A stretch of DNA of 64,000 nt from Verrucomicrobiota bacterium (GTDB taxonomy: Bacteria; Chlamydiota; Chlamydiia; Chlamydiales; Rhabdochlamydiaceae): positions 1-64,000 of the forward strand of contig JAFEGW010000009.1 of NCBI GenBank assembly GCA_018239715.1, read 5' to 3'. How positions within the stretch are numbered: position 1 is the stretch's first letter; each line of letters begins with the position of its first letter. This document shows positions 52,108 to 61,241 of this stretch, piece after piece. A program made the translations under genes and the position numbers. Under the pieces are notes generated by a model. The model worked only from the letters and a program-made list of their open reading frames with translations. It searched no databases and was not told the origin of the DNA.

Positions 52108-53471
52108 TCATTCTTTATTCTCTGTGAAATTGCACCCATCGGCGATCAGCTGATCGATATAGGTGATGGTATAATCGTTTTCGAGAAAACGGCTGTCTTC
52201 CAACATGTAGAGGTGGAAAGGAATCGTCGTATGCACTCCACCAATATGGAATTCCCGGAGCGCCCGTTTGCCGATCTCGATGGCATGTTTCCGATTTTTA
52301 CCGCGGACAATGAGCTTAGCAACCATGGAATCGTAGTTGGGAGGGATCCGATAGCCTGCATAGCAAGCGCTATCGACACGCACATGAGGCCCGCCCGGAG
52401 CAATATAGTATTCAAGATGGCCGGGGCACGGCGCAAAGTTTTTCGTCGGATCTTCGGCATTGATGCGGAATTGGATGACATGCCCTCCGATGGAGATGTC
52501 TTTTTGACGGAAGGAGAGTTTGGCTCCTTGCGCAATTTTGATCTGTTCAACGACGAGGTCAATGCCTGTCAACTCTTCCGTGATCGTATGCTCGACTTGG
52601 ATCCGAGTATTCACTTCCATGAAATAGAAGTTTTTATCTTGGTCTAAGAGAAACTCGACAGTCCCGGCAGAATAATAGCCTGCGGCTTTCACGACTGCGA
52701 CGGCTGCTTCGCAGATCTTGCGGCGCAGGCTGTCGCTGAGAATGGGGCTAGGAGCTTCTTCAATGAGCTTTTGGCGCCGCCGCTGGATGGTACAATCACG
52801 TTCGTAAAGATAAGCATAATTGCCATGCTTATCCCCGATGACTTGAACCTCGACATGGCGAGGGTTCACAATCATCTTCTCCAGATAAACTTCCGGATTG
52901 TTGAAACTGACTTCGGCTTCGGTGCGGGCTGCAGCAAATTGCCGCACGAATTCATCGGGGTCGTGAGCGATGCGGATCCCTTTTCCGCCGCCGCCGGCAA
53001 CCGCCTTAATGAAAACAGGGAAGCCTATTTTTTTGGCTTCTTTAAGTCCTTCCTGCACATCAGGAACAATTCCATCCGAACCAGGGATAATCGGACACTT
53101 GGCCTTCTTGGCCACAGCTTTAGCTTTAGCTTTATCACCTAGGAGAGCAATGGAGGTGTGAGAGGGTCCAATGAAATTAAGTCCGCAGCTTTCACAGATC
53201 GAGGCGAAATTCGCATTCTCGGATAAAAATCCGTAACCGGGATGGACAGCATCGGCGCCGGTGATTTCACAAGCGGATAAAATATTAGCAACTTTCAGGT
53301 AGGACCTTTGAGAAGGAGCTTCTCCAATACAAATGGCTTCATCGGCTTGTAAAACATGGAGAGCTTCGCTATCGGCTTGAGAATAGACAGCTACCGTTTG
53401 GAGTCCGAGATCATGACAGGCTCGGATGACACGGATGGCAATTTCACCACGATTGGCTATGAGGACTTTCT

Positions 53472-53475
<4 letters not shown>
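52108..53475 (-). CDS. accC: Acetyl-CoA carboxylase biotin carboxylase subunit
   Basis: A 455-residue full-length biotin carboxylase. It has KVLIANRGEIAIRVIRA, HPGYGFLSENANFA, the Gly-rich ATP loop KAVAGGGGKGIRIA, YLEKMIVNPRHVEVQ and EVNTRIQVEHTITEELTGID. It carboxylates biotin on AccB, first step of fatty-acid synthesis. The start overlaps accB by 4 bp. Confidence 0.98.
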
Positions 53476-53951
<476 letters not shown>

Positions 53952-53965
53952 TTATATTATACTCC

Positions 53966-54523
53966 TTAGACGCGTTGGATGTATTCATTTGTATGGGTAT
54001 CGACTTTCACGATGTCTCCTGTCTCCACAAAGAGAGGGACATCGATTTTGGCCCCTGTTTCTAAAACAGCGACCTTGGTGGCGTTGGCCAGAGGCGAAGC
54101 AGCTTCAGAAGTTTCTGTCTTCACCACCATCAGTTCGAGAAATTGCGGAAGTTCAACGGAGAAGATCGAAGCGCCATAGCACATCGCTCTCACGTCTATA
54201 CCTTCTTTGAGGTAATTGACCCGGTCGCCAATAACAGGCGCAGGAACTAAAACTTGTTCTAAGTTACCGACATCAAGAAAAAGATAATCTTTTCCTTCCA
54301 GGTATAAATATTCGAGCTTTCTCTCCATCAGGGCGACTTCGGTAATCGGTTGACCGAGTTTGAAGTTTTTTTCCACCGTCTCATCCGACATCAGATTTTT
54401 GAGTTTGGTCTTGATGAAAGGATTGCCTTTAGCGACTGTGACTTTGACACAGGACTCCACCCGATAGATTTTTCCATCGAGAGAGATGGTCATTCCCGGG
54501 CTCATTTGATTACTGTTTGTCAT
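53966..54523 (-). CDS. efp: Elongation factor P
   Basis: A 185-residue EF-P. It helps ribosomes through polyproline. VESCVKVTVAKGNPFIKTKL places Lys32 at the usual modified-Lys tip, though the preceding residues (VTVA) differ from the common KPGK. TSEAASPLANATKVAVLETGA and the end THTNEYIQRV match domain III. ATG 54523 overlaps the HAD stop by 4 bp; the longer frame lies in the HAD gene. Confidence 0.93.
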   Translation of the reverse strand: MTNSNQMSPGMTISLDGKIYRVESCVKVTVAKGNPFIKTKLKNLMSDETVEKNFKLGQPITEVALMERKLEYLYLEGKDYLFLDVGNLEQVLVPAPVIGDRVNYLKEGIDVRAMCYGASIFSVELPQFLELMVVKTETSEAASPLANATKVAVLETGAKIDVPLFVETGDIVKVDTHTNEYIQRV

Positions 54524-55185
54524 AAAATGGTTAAAATATCCTTTATCTGGCTTAGCTTTTTTATCGCATAATCGACGTCGCGGGGGGAAAACGTCGAGTT
54601 CAGTCCCCGCCCCCATTGCATCTGCACCGTGGTGCAGCCTAATTCTTTTGCCGGCGTCAGATCTCTTCCGATCCTGTCCCCGCAGACCAAGGTCTGCGTC
54701 GGATTAAAGCCTAGCTCGTCAAGAATTGTCTTATAATGGGGCTTTTTGTCATGGTCTTCTGAGATGATCATTTTACTAAAAATTGTTGAATCTATACCAG
54801 CATTTTTCAGTTTTAGCAGCTGCTGCTCATGTTTGCCCATGGAGACTAAGGCTAATTGATGCTGCTCTGCAAGCTCCTCTAAGACCTCTAAAGCTTGATC
54901 CAGAGGGAAAACAGGGAAATCCGACGGCAAATGGCCATAAACTTCGGCTTTGCCGATGTCAAAGTATTTTTTATCCCCATTAGTAATTTCTAGAAATTCA
55001 AGAAGAGTTTGAGAGGCGCTCTCCGTAGCGGTATCTAATCTTTTTAAGATATCGAGAGCCTCTTCGAAATTGCCAACTTCGAGACCCGCCTCGACCATCT
55101 TCGCGAGCGCCTGCTCGAGCTTGATGGGCGTAATCGACCCGGTCGTATCAATGAGAGTGTCATCCAAATCAAAGATGATCAACAA
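54520..55185 (-). CDS. HAD-superfamily hydrolase
   Basis: A 221-residue HAD phosphatase: LIIFDLDDTLIDTTG (motif I, both Asp), ALVSMGKHEQQ (motif II), KMIISEDHDKKPHY (motif III Lys) and VCGDRIGRDLTPAKELG (motif IV). Substrate unknown; a house-cleaning sugar or nucleotide phosphatase is likely. It overlaps yvcK by 17 bp and efp by 4 bp. Confidence 0.9.
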   Translation of the reverse strand: MLIIFDLDDTLIDTTGSITPIKLEQALAKMVEAGLEVGNFEEALDILKRLDTATESASQTLLEFLEITNGDKKYFDIGKAEVYGHLPSDFPVFPLDQALEVLEELAEQHQLALVSMGKHEQQLLKLKNAGIDSTIFSKMIISEDHDKKPHYKTILDELGFNPTQTLVCGDRIGRDLTPAKELGCTTVQMQWGRGLNSTFSPRDVDYAIKKLSQIKDILTIL

Positions 55186-56137
55186 TGTTCATCAACTCTT
55201 GGGCTAATTTTTTAGAATCGTGACGGATCAAATTTCGTTTCAAGAGATCTTTCTTCACGCCTTGTCCGCTGCGGAGTTCACCGAGCAAAGCAGCTTGCCG
55301 GACTCTCCCATCTTTTAGATCGTTGACCACCAGATCGCCCTCTTCGGCATAAAGCTCGATGAGCGCCTCGGGAGGCTGCTGGTTATTGACTAAGATGTAA
55401 TCAAAAACATCTTCGCCGATAAAACGCTCCATCTCCGTCATATAGTCGCTGACTTTATAGTTGCTGGTCTGCCCTCGGCGGTTCATCAAATTGACGATAA
55501 AAACTTTTTTCGCATCGCTTTGGCGGAGCGCATCGCTGACGCCTTCGACGAGGAAGTTCGGAATGAGTGAAGTATGCAGCCCTCCAGGACCTACCACAAT
55601 CAAATCGGCGTTCATGATCTCATCGATCGCTTGAGGGTTGGCTTTGGGATACGGCTCTAAATAGATGCTGCTGTATCCTTTCTCGATCTCTTGCGAGAGG
55701 TAAATTTCCCGCTCCCCTTCTAAAACCTGGCAATTTTTAAGGATCATCTTCAAGCGGACCATGTGAGTCGTGACGGGGATGACTTTTCCTTTGATGAAGA
55801 GAATTTTTCCTACTTCATCGACAGCCTTCTCAAAACTACCGGTCACTTTTTCCAACGCCGACAAAAGCAGATTCCCAAAACTATGCCCGCCGAGGCCGCC
55901 TTGCTCAAAACGGTAATTCATCAAGCTGCGCATGAGACGGGAAGAATCAGAAAGGGCCACTAAACACTGCCGCACATCTCCCGGTGGAAGAACTCCCAGT
56001 TCATCTCGCAGGATGCCGGTGCTTCCCCCATCATCGGCCATTGAAACAATGGCGCTGATATCGACATCGTAGTTTTTGATCCCTCTAAGGACTGTGAAAT
56101 TCCCTGTTCCGCCCCCGATCGTGACAATTTTTTTCAT
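55169..56137 (-). CDS. YvcK/CofD-family protein
   Basis: A 322-residue protein. It opens KIVTIGGGTGNFTVLRGIK and has DDGGSTGILRDELGVLPPGD, GHSFGNLLLSALE and IVVGPGGLHTSLIPNFLV, all YvcK marks. YvcK binds UDP-sugars and links carbon state to cell-wall synthesis in Bacillus. It overlaps rpe by 4 bp. Confidence 0.93.
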   Translation of the reverse strand: MKKIVTIGGGTGNFTVLRGIKNYDVDISAIVSMADDGGSTGILRDELGVLPPGDVRQCLVALSDSSRLMRSLMNYRFEQGGLGGHSFGNLLLSALEKVTGSFEKAVDEVGKILFIKGKVIPVTTHMVRLKMILKNCQVLEGEREIYLSQEIEKGYSSIYLEPYPKANPQAIDEIMNADLIVVGPGGLHTSLIPNFLVEGVSDALRQSDAKKVFIVNLMNRRGQTSNYKVSDYMTEMERFIGEDVFDYILVNNQQPPEALIELYAEEGDLVVNDLKDGRVRQAALLGELRSGQGVKKDLLKRNLIRHDSKKLAQELMNIVDHL

Positions 56138-56814
56138 CGGGCAGCCTCTCGTAGTTTCTTAATCGCTTCTTTCATATTGGAGGCCTTGTAAAGATGTGTT
56201 CCTGCAACGAGCACGTTTGCTCCTGCTTTAATGCATTGTTTAGCCGTTTGATCATCGATCCCGCCATCGACTTCGATATCGAGCGGCAGTTTTAATTGAT
56301 TTGCCATTTCCCGTGTAAATTCGACCTTCTCCAGAACCTCAGGCATAAAAGATTGCCCGCCAAAGCCGGGATTGACAGTCATGAGGAGGACCATGTCGCA
56401 TTTCGCTAAAAAAGGAAGGACCATTTCATGGGAAGTTTCTGGACAAAACGCAAGCCCTGCTTGGACCCCGCATTTATGGATATATTCAAGAGTTTCTTTG
56501 ACGTGCTCGGTTGCCTCGAAATGGAAAATCAACCGATCTGCCCCTGCCTCAACAAACCTTTCGATATAGTCGTAAGGGTTGTACATCATGAGGTGGACAT
56601 CCAAAAATAAGTGGGTAGAACGGTTAATGGCGGCTAAAGCCTTAGGCCCTAGGGTCAGATTAGAGACGAAATGGCCGTCCATCATATCGACATGCAAAGC
56701 ATCGGCCCCCGCATCCTCTGCCCGTTTCGCCTCTTCCCCTAAGCGGGCAAAGTCACCTGCCAAGATAGAGGGTAAAATTTGAATCTTTAGAGAATCGGCG
56801 GTTTTTTTGGACAT
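56134..56814 (-). CDS. rpe: Ribulose-phosphate 3-epimerase
   Basis: A 226-residue TIM barrel: ILPSILAGDFARLGEEAKRA, DALHVDMMDGHFVSNLTLGP, VDVHLM-type DVHLMMYNPYDYI, VNPGFGGQSFMPEVLEKV and DIEVDGGID. Metal and catalytic Asp/His positions are present. Pentose phosphate pathway. It is the first gene of a six-gene run ending in accC. It has no ribosome site; its promoter ends 8 nt before the ATG. Confidence 0.96.
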   Translation of the reverse strand: MSKKTADSLKIQILPSILAGDFARLGEEAKRAEDAGADALHVDMMDGHFVSNLTLGPKALAAINRSTHLFLDVHLMMYNPYDYIERFVEAGADRLIFHFEATEHVKETLEYIHKCGVQAGLAFCPETSHEMVLPFLAKCDMVLLMTVNPGFGGQSFMPEVLEKVEFTREMANQLKLPLDIEVDGGIDDQTAKQCIKAGANVLVAGTHLYKASNMKEAIKKLREAAR

Positions 56815-56822
56815 TTGGCATC

Positions 56823-56851
56823 ATTCTAATTTTTTACCCTCTTCACGTCAA
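56823..56851 (-). promoter_or_regulatory. Predicted promoter of the rpe-accC operon, leaderless type
   Basis: On the minus strand TTGACG (56846-56851), 17 nt, TAGAAT (56823-56828), then 8 nt to ATG 56814. No Shine-Dalgarno. The best example of the leaderless pattern in the window. Confidence 0.65.
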
Positions 56852-56863
56852 GAATCTACCAAC

Positions 56864-57589
56864 CTAAGCCTGGACCCAAACAGCCCGCCCACTAGGTTCG
56901 CCCCTCTTAAAAAGATATCCCTTCGCTACAAGAGCATCGAGAATCCTAATTAAGAGTCTATTGTTGTCGTCTTTATCCCCAGGTTGTATTCCCCAACTAA
57001 AAGCCTGACTAAATAAGTCCCAACGACCTGTAGGAAATCCCACCATCCTGGCTTGTCTTACAGGTGTCAAGGCGGGGGCTTTTTTGATTTCTTGGTTGAT
57101 CCGCTTAATCACCTCATATACAACTTCTCTGACAGTGACTGTTTGATCACAAACAGCGCCATCGCTTTCAATATTAGTGAGATCCACTAGCATGGGTAAA
57201 GTTATCGAGGCTGACAAATCCCCCAGCTCTAAACTATCATAATCGTCAACATCAATAGGCTCTCTTTCGTTATCTAAGATGCCGTTTTCCTGATAGAAAG
57301 TGTGTAATGCCTTTAGATCTTCTGGTTTTAGCTCCATCCTTCTCCCATAAGGATCGGGAGCAAGGTCGATGCCTTCGGCTAATTTGGTTTTTGATTCTTC
57401 TGCTAAGCGGGCTTTCTCTTCGTCTAAACGCGCAGTTTGAACAAGCTTCCTAATGACTACGATAATAAGCACGAGAGCTGCAGCAAAACATACTCCGACT
57501 TTCCAATTGAGAGTTCGAAGACTCGCAGGAATAAAACTCGGTCCATGAATGGGACTGATGGGTGAGGCTGGTAATTGGACTGGGGTCAT
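56864..57589 (-). CDS. Membrane-anchored protein related to the one at 35280
   Basis: A 241-residue protein. Membrane segment LNWKVGVCFAAALVLIIVVI (about 28-47) is followed by a charged coiled coil (ARLDEEKARLAEESKTKLAE) and a soluble domain ending RLLIRILDALVAKGYLFKR. Its plan matches the 194-residue protein at 35280-35864. ATG 57589 has AAGGA at good spacing; the upstream frame start at 57634 does not. Family not recognised. Confidence 0.75.
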   Translation of the reverse strand: MTPVQLPASPISPIHGPSFIPASLRTLNWKVGVCFAAALVLIIVVIRKLVQTARLDEEKARLAEESKTKLAEGIDLAPDPYGRRMELKPEDLKALHTFYQENGILDNEREPIDVDDYDSLELGDLSASITLPMLVDLTNIESDGAVCDQTVTVREVVYEVIKRINQEIKKAPALTPVRQARMVGFPTGRWDLFSQAFSWGIQPGDKDDNNRLLIRILDALVAKGYLFKRGEPSGRAVWVQA

Positions 57590-57784
57590 ATTGCATCCTT
57601 GGTGATGGCCTATTACTTTACAAAACCCAAACAAAAAACATCAATTTTAATGCTTTCTTTCAGTTGCCTATCAGTAAATATTTTTTGATGTTTTTGTATG
57701 ATTTTAATTTTTTCTTCTTATAACGCAGAGCCTCTCTAAAAGTCGTCTTTCCCTACAACCCTCTAAAGGAGTAGAATCTAAGAC

Positions 57785-58828
57785 ATGACGCATTTCCATC
57801 GGCAACCCCCCTTTTATTTTCGATCTTCTGCGTTAAGAGATGCGCCTAGCGTTTCTTCTTTCAAGGAAAAATCCCCTCCTCTCCTACCCGTGCTGCCTAC
57901 TCCTAGATGGCTTCAGCCATCTAGTATTATGTCCTATTGCAGTTCATTTTTTACCCGGCTGTTATCGATGCCCTCTACAGCTCTTTCTCTATTGAGAAAG
58001 TCCTATACATTCATTTACAAAAGATACTACCTTGCTGCTTACCCTCTAAATATTTCCTTGGAAGAAGAGAAAATACGAGCTGCTTTTAAACGGCTCCAAG
58101 CTCTCCGGGAATACCCTCTGATGCTTCCGATCATTCAAGCTAAAGAGTTGTTCCATCGATCCACGGAAGATGAGAAAGCATTCAACTATTTTAAAAAATA
58201 TATATCCCAAGGAACATCTCTAGGAGAAACTCTCGTACTTCTTCACGGTATAAAGCCAAGCCAAACTTGCCAAGAACACTTGGCTTCGGTCAGCTTTGAA
58301 GATATTGTCTATTATCAGATGCTCCATAAGATGGAACAAGCCTTTAATGAGCACAAGATCCGCCTCCGTATCGGACAGCGATTGGGAAGGGCAATGCTAT
58401 CAGCAGAACCTGGAGAAGACCCCCGCTTGATAGAATCACGACAAAAAATTGTCCATCAACATCACCTTCTCTGGGAGCAATTAGAGGCTGCTCATATAAA
58501 ACTGAGTGCCGAGCTCTATCCCAAGCTCAGCGAAATCTTTACTGCAAACCAACCTGTCGAGCACTATCAGACGATTTTAGAAAAAACAGCCTCTGTGAAA
58601 AATTTTGCCGGGCGTATCCTTATTTTAGAAAAAGATGAATCGTTCCCAGGGAAAAATAAGCTTGTCGCTGTCCGCTCTGTTTTTATTCAATGTATAGAGG
58701 GGCAATACCGATTCTATCTTCAAAAAGAGGGTTTCTACGTCTATCCCCATCCAGAGAGCTTTTTTCTAGCATTGCGGCAGCAAATGATGGATTTAGGCAG
58801 CTCACAAATCCAGTTTTCGCTATCATAA
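57785..58828 (+). CDS. Unknown protein
   Basis: A 347-residue protein not recognised. The first 50 residues are Pro/Ser/Arg-rich and disordered-looking. The next part is helical with a weak hydrophobic stretch near 70. A charged helical body follows (EQAFNEHKIRLRIGQRLGRA), and the C-terminus is mixed beta (GKNKLVAVRSVFIQCIEGQY). AAGGAG lies 12 bases upstream. It is 21 bp before a small protein gene. Confidence 0.65.
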   Translation: MTHFHRQPPFYFRSSALRDAPSVSSFKEKSPPLLPVLPTPRWLQPSSIMSYCSSFFTRLLSMPSTALSLLRKSYTFIYKRYYLAAYPLNISLEEEKIRAAFKRLQALREYPLMLPIIQAKELFHRSTEDEKAFNYFKKYISQGTSLGETLVLLHGIKPSQTCQEHLASVSFEDIVYYQMLHKMEQAFNEHKIRLRIGQRLGRAMLSAEPGEDPRLIESRQKIVHQHHLLWEQLEAAHIKLSAELYPKLSEIFTANQPVEHYQTILEKTASVKNFAGRILILEKDESFPGKNKLVAVRSVFIQCIEGQYRFYLQKEGFYVYPHPESFFLALRQQMMDLGSSQIQFSLS

Positions 58829-58849
58829 TTCCTCACCCTTGGATCAACG

Positions 58850-59164
58850 ATGTCTACGCTATCTTCCACTGAACGCCGCATTGAAACCCTTTTAACTCTC
58901 TCTTGCCGCTGTGAAGAAGAATTTTCTCAAATAACAGTTCGAGCTCAAAGATTCCTCACTTTTTATGCCTCGGCTTGGATGATGGAGAGGATCTTTGACA
59001 ATTGTGGAGCGCAAAATGGATACGGCTTGAATCCTCGCTGTGTGGAAAGTGAATACAACCTTAAACTAGCTATTTTCACACAACTCGCATGTATGTCTTT
59101 GCAAACACTGGCTCTAACGACAAAATGCGTCTCAGCCGCTTGGCTACGAAGGGATATCAGCTGA
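58850..59164 (+). CDS. Small helical protein of unknown function, tail formed by duplicated DNA
   Basis: A 104-residue helical, Cys-rich protein (LLTLSCRCEEEFSQITVRAQ). The last ten codons (SAAWLRRDIS) lie inside the repeat copied from the region at 61018, so its original end was probably altered by the rearrangement. No ribosome site is clear. Low certainty that it is functional. Confidence 0.45.
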   Translation: MSTLSSTERRIETLLTLSCRCEEEFSQITVRAQRFLTFYASAWMMERIFDNCGAQNGYGLNPRCVESEYNLKLAIFTQLACMSLQTLALTTKCVSAAWLRRDIS

Positions 59165-59355
59165 GATAGAAGGGATATTCTCTAAAAAGCTTTCCCTTTG
59201 GACAAGATCTTGCGAGAAGAATAGATAACCTAAAAACCTTTCTTCGAGCTCCGGCCGAACACTGATCAGCTGCATCTCATTAAAATTGGCAGGATCAATC
59301 TCAGGGAGATGACCGGCTCTTCCCATGACATAAATCGCTATTTCATCTTGCTGAA
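59132..59355. repeat. Direct repeat copy 1 (224 bp)
   Basis: Matches 61018-61241 with two differences over 224 bp. Beyond 59355 similarity continues for about 58 bp at only about 75 percent identity. The copies flank the F-box gene. Confidence 0.92.
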
Positions 59356-59413
59356 TGAGGATTTTTTGCGTCTGATCCCCAAGCAGCTGTTTCCATAGCA
59401 GGAACAGTTGTTT
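59144..59413 (-). pseudogene. 3'-end fragment of a paralog of the 613-residue protein
   Basis: Read on the minus strand, codons from about 59413 to the TAG at 59144 encode KQLFLLWKQLLGDQTQKILI and then the same 60-residue end as the gene at 61030. An in-frame TGA (59414-59416) and loss of similarity mark the left break. The upstream 58 bp differ from the full gene mostly at silent or mild sites, so it comes from a diverged relative, not a fresh copy. Confidence 0.8.
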
Positions 59414-59463
59414 TCATTGAAGCGAGAGTTGAAACATTTTAATGAAAGGAGCAAAATAAATGT

Positions 59464-60810
59464 ATGAGTTTAGCAACGAATGCATCCAACTCTTTTAATG
59501 CTCAAGCTTCTTTAAGCTTAATTTATATTCTACCAAATGACGTACTTTTAAAAATTTTTCAACTGTGTCGTCCTAAAGAAGATTTAAGGGCATGCAAGCT
59601 AGTTTGTAGCAGATGGAAATGTTTAATTTATAGACAGCAATTTACCTTGTTTTTGAAAGAAAATTACACTAAATGGATTGAGACCGCTTCTGTTAAAATT
59701 AAATTACTTAATGACGATTACTATGAGTTTAGCATTAAGAGTGCAGAACTTGCTGAAATTACAGAAGATAAATCTGAGGTTACCGATCTACTAAATGAAG
59801 CAGTGACGGCTGCTGATCAAATAGGCTGGGGCTTGCAATATAAAGGTAAGCCAAAAAAATATGACGGCGATCGAACCAGGTGTTATTTAAAAATCATACG
59901 AGCTTGTGCAATTTTAAGAAGGTCGCCTCAAATTCCTGCACAGATGCAAGGTTCAGAGCAAGCCCAAAAAATAGCATCCCAAGATTTTAAAGGAGCAAAT
60001 CTAGAAATATATGTTGATCTAACTAAAATTTTTTTTCCAATGGGTAAGCCAGAAGAAATCTCTGCTATTACTCAAACACATTTCGATTATTGCTATGGTT
60101 TTGGCAAATCCATTCTCGTCAGAGCTATCAAGACTTATAAAGAAGAACCAATTCATGAGTGGGCTTTAAATCTTTTAGCCGCGATTCGAAATCAGAGCTT
60201 TAATACTGTTAAATGGTACTTGTATAACGTTACATCAAATTCTCTATGCTTTTCTCCAAGCAATATAAACTTCTACGGACTTTCACGATGTTTAGAAGTC
60301 ATTAAAGGATATTGTTATTTGGGCCATATGAATCAAGCCCAAGAATTGATTGAAAGTGTAGAAGTAGGCAAAGACAGTTTAGGAGACCGTACCAGTAAAG
60401 AATGGTTGTCTAAAGCATACTTATATGTTGCTACTGCATTTGCTAATAGAGGCCAAATTCAAGAAGCTCAAAAATTTAGTGATAAAATCTCGGATCCAGA
60501 TATCCTCTTTATGAAAGAAGTGACGAATGCTATCGCACACGTTAAGGCAAAAGAACAGAATATCGCCTTAAAATATCTCAAATCAGCTGAGGAAAAAGCG
60601 AAAACAATTGGACATCTTAGAGGTTGCAAAGCCTTCATAGAGATAGCTAAAGTGTACTTTCAAATGGGCCTGTTTCCACAAATTTCTAATTCACTATGTG
60701 AATCAGAGAAAAGAGCAAATGAGATAAAAAATTATGAATTACATTATCAAAGCAAGGCTTTTTTAAAGCTTGCAAAAACAGCAAAAATTTTTTCTTCAAT
60801 ATCATTTTGA
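59464..60810 (+). CDS. F-box protein with TPR-like helical repeats (putative effector)
   Basis: A 448-residue protein. F-box at about 19-55: LIYILPNDVLLKIFQLCRPK, then CKLVCSRWKCLIY. The rest is helical in paired units (SKAYLYVATAFANRGQIQEA; KAFIEIAKVYFQMGLFPQI) like TPR/SEL1 repeats. A role in host ubiquitination is inferred. The gene is AT-richer than its neighbours and stands between two direct repeats, suggesting recent arrival. AGGAG lies 12 nt upstream. Confidence 0.8.
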   Translation: MSLATNASNSFNAQASLSLIYILPNDVLLKIFQLCRPKEDLRACKLVCSRWKCLIYRQQFTLFLKENYTKWIETASVKIKLLNDDYYEFSIKSAELAEITEDKSEVTDLLNEAVTAADQIGWGLQYKGKPKKYDGDRTRCYLKIIRACAILRRSPQIPAQMQGSEQAQKIASQDFKGANLEIYVDLTKIFFPMGKPEEISAITQTHFDYCYGFGKSILVRAIKTYKEEPIHEWALNLLAAIRNQSFNTVKWYLYNVTSNSLCFSPSNINFYGLSRCLEVIKGYCYLGHMNQAQELIESVEVGKDSLGDRTSKEWLSKAYLYVATAFANRGQIQEAQKFSDKISDPDILFMKEVTNAIAHVKAKEQNIALKYLKSAEEKAKTIGHLRGCKAFIEIAKVYFQMGLFPQISNSLCESEKRANEIKNYELHYQSKAFLKLAKTAKIFSSISF

Positions 60811-61017
60811 TTTCTTGTTAAAATTTAGATTTTATCCCACGAAGTTCCATAAGTTTTAAGTGTAAAAAAACCTAGTGATGAGTTTTTTTAGAGTGAAAAA
60901 ATTGGCTGTTTCACTATCAGTCTTTGGGAAATGCTTTAGGAGTCGAATCTGAGATAAATTTGGATTGCCTGGAACGAGAGTTCTCGATTTTGGAATTTAC
61001 TTCGATATAAATGGACA

Positions 61018-61241
61018 TCAGCCGCTTGGCTACGAAGGGATATCAGCTGAGATAGAAGGGATATTCTCTAAAAAGCTTTCCCTTTGGACAAGATCTTGCG
61101 AGAAGAATAGATAACCTAAAAACCTTTCTTCAAGCTCCGGCCGAACACTGATCAACTGCATCTCATTAAAATTGGCAGGATCAATCTCAGGGAGATGACC
61201 GGCTCTTCCCATGACATAAATCGCTATTTCATCTTGCTGAA
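61018..61241. repeat. Direct repeat copy 2 (224 bp)
   Basis: The copy attached to the intact 613-residue gene; covers its last 70 codons and 12 bases beyond the stop. The 200 bp between the F-box gene and this repeat hold no feature I can support. Confidence 0.92.

Noticed and set aside
59144-59326. Short minus-strand gene with MGRAGHL start
   Set aside because: It is the copied 3' end of the 61030-62871 gene with no own start signal; treated as a pseudogene.
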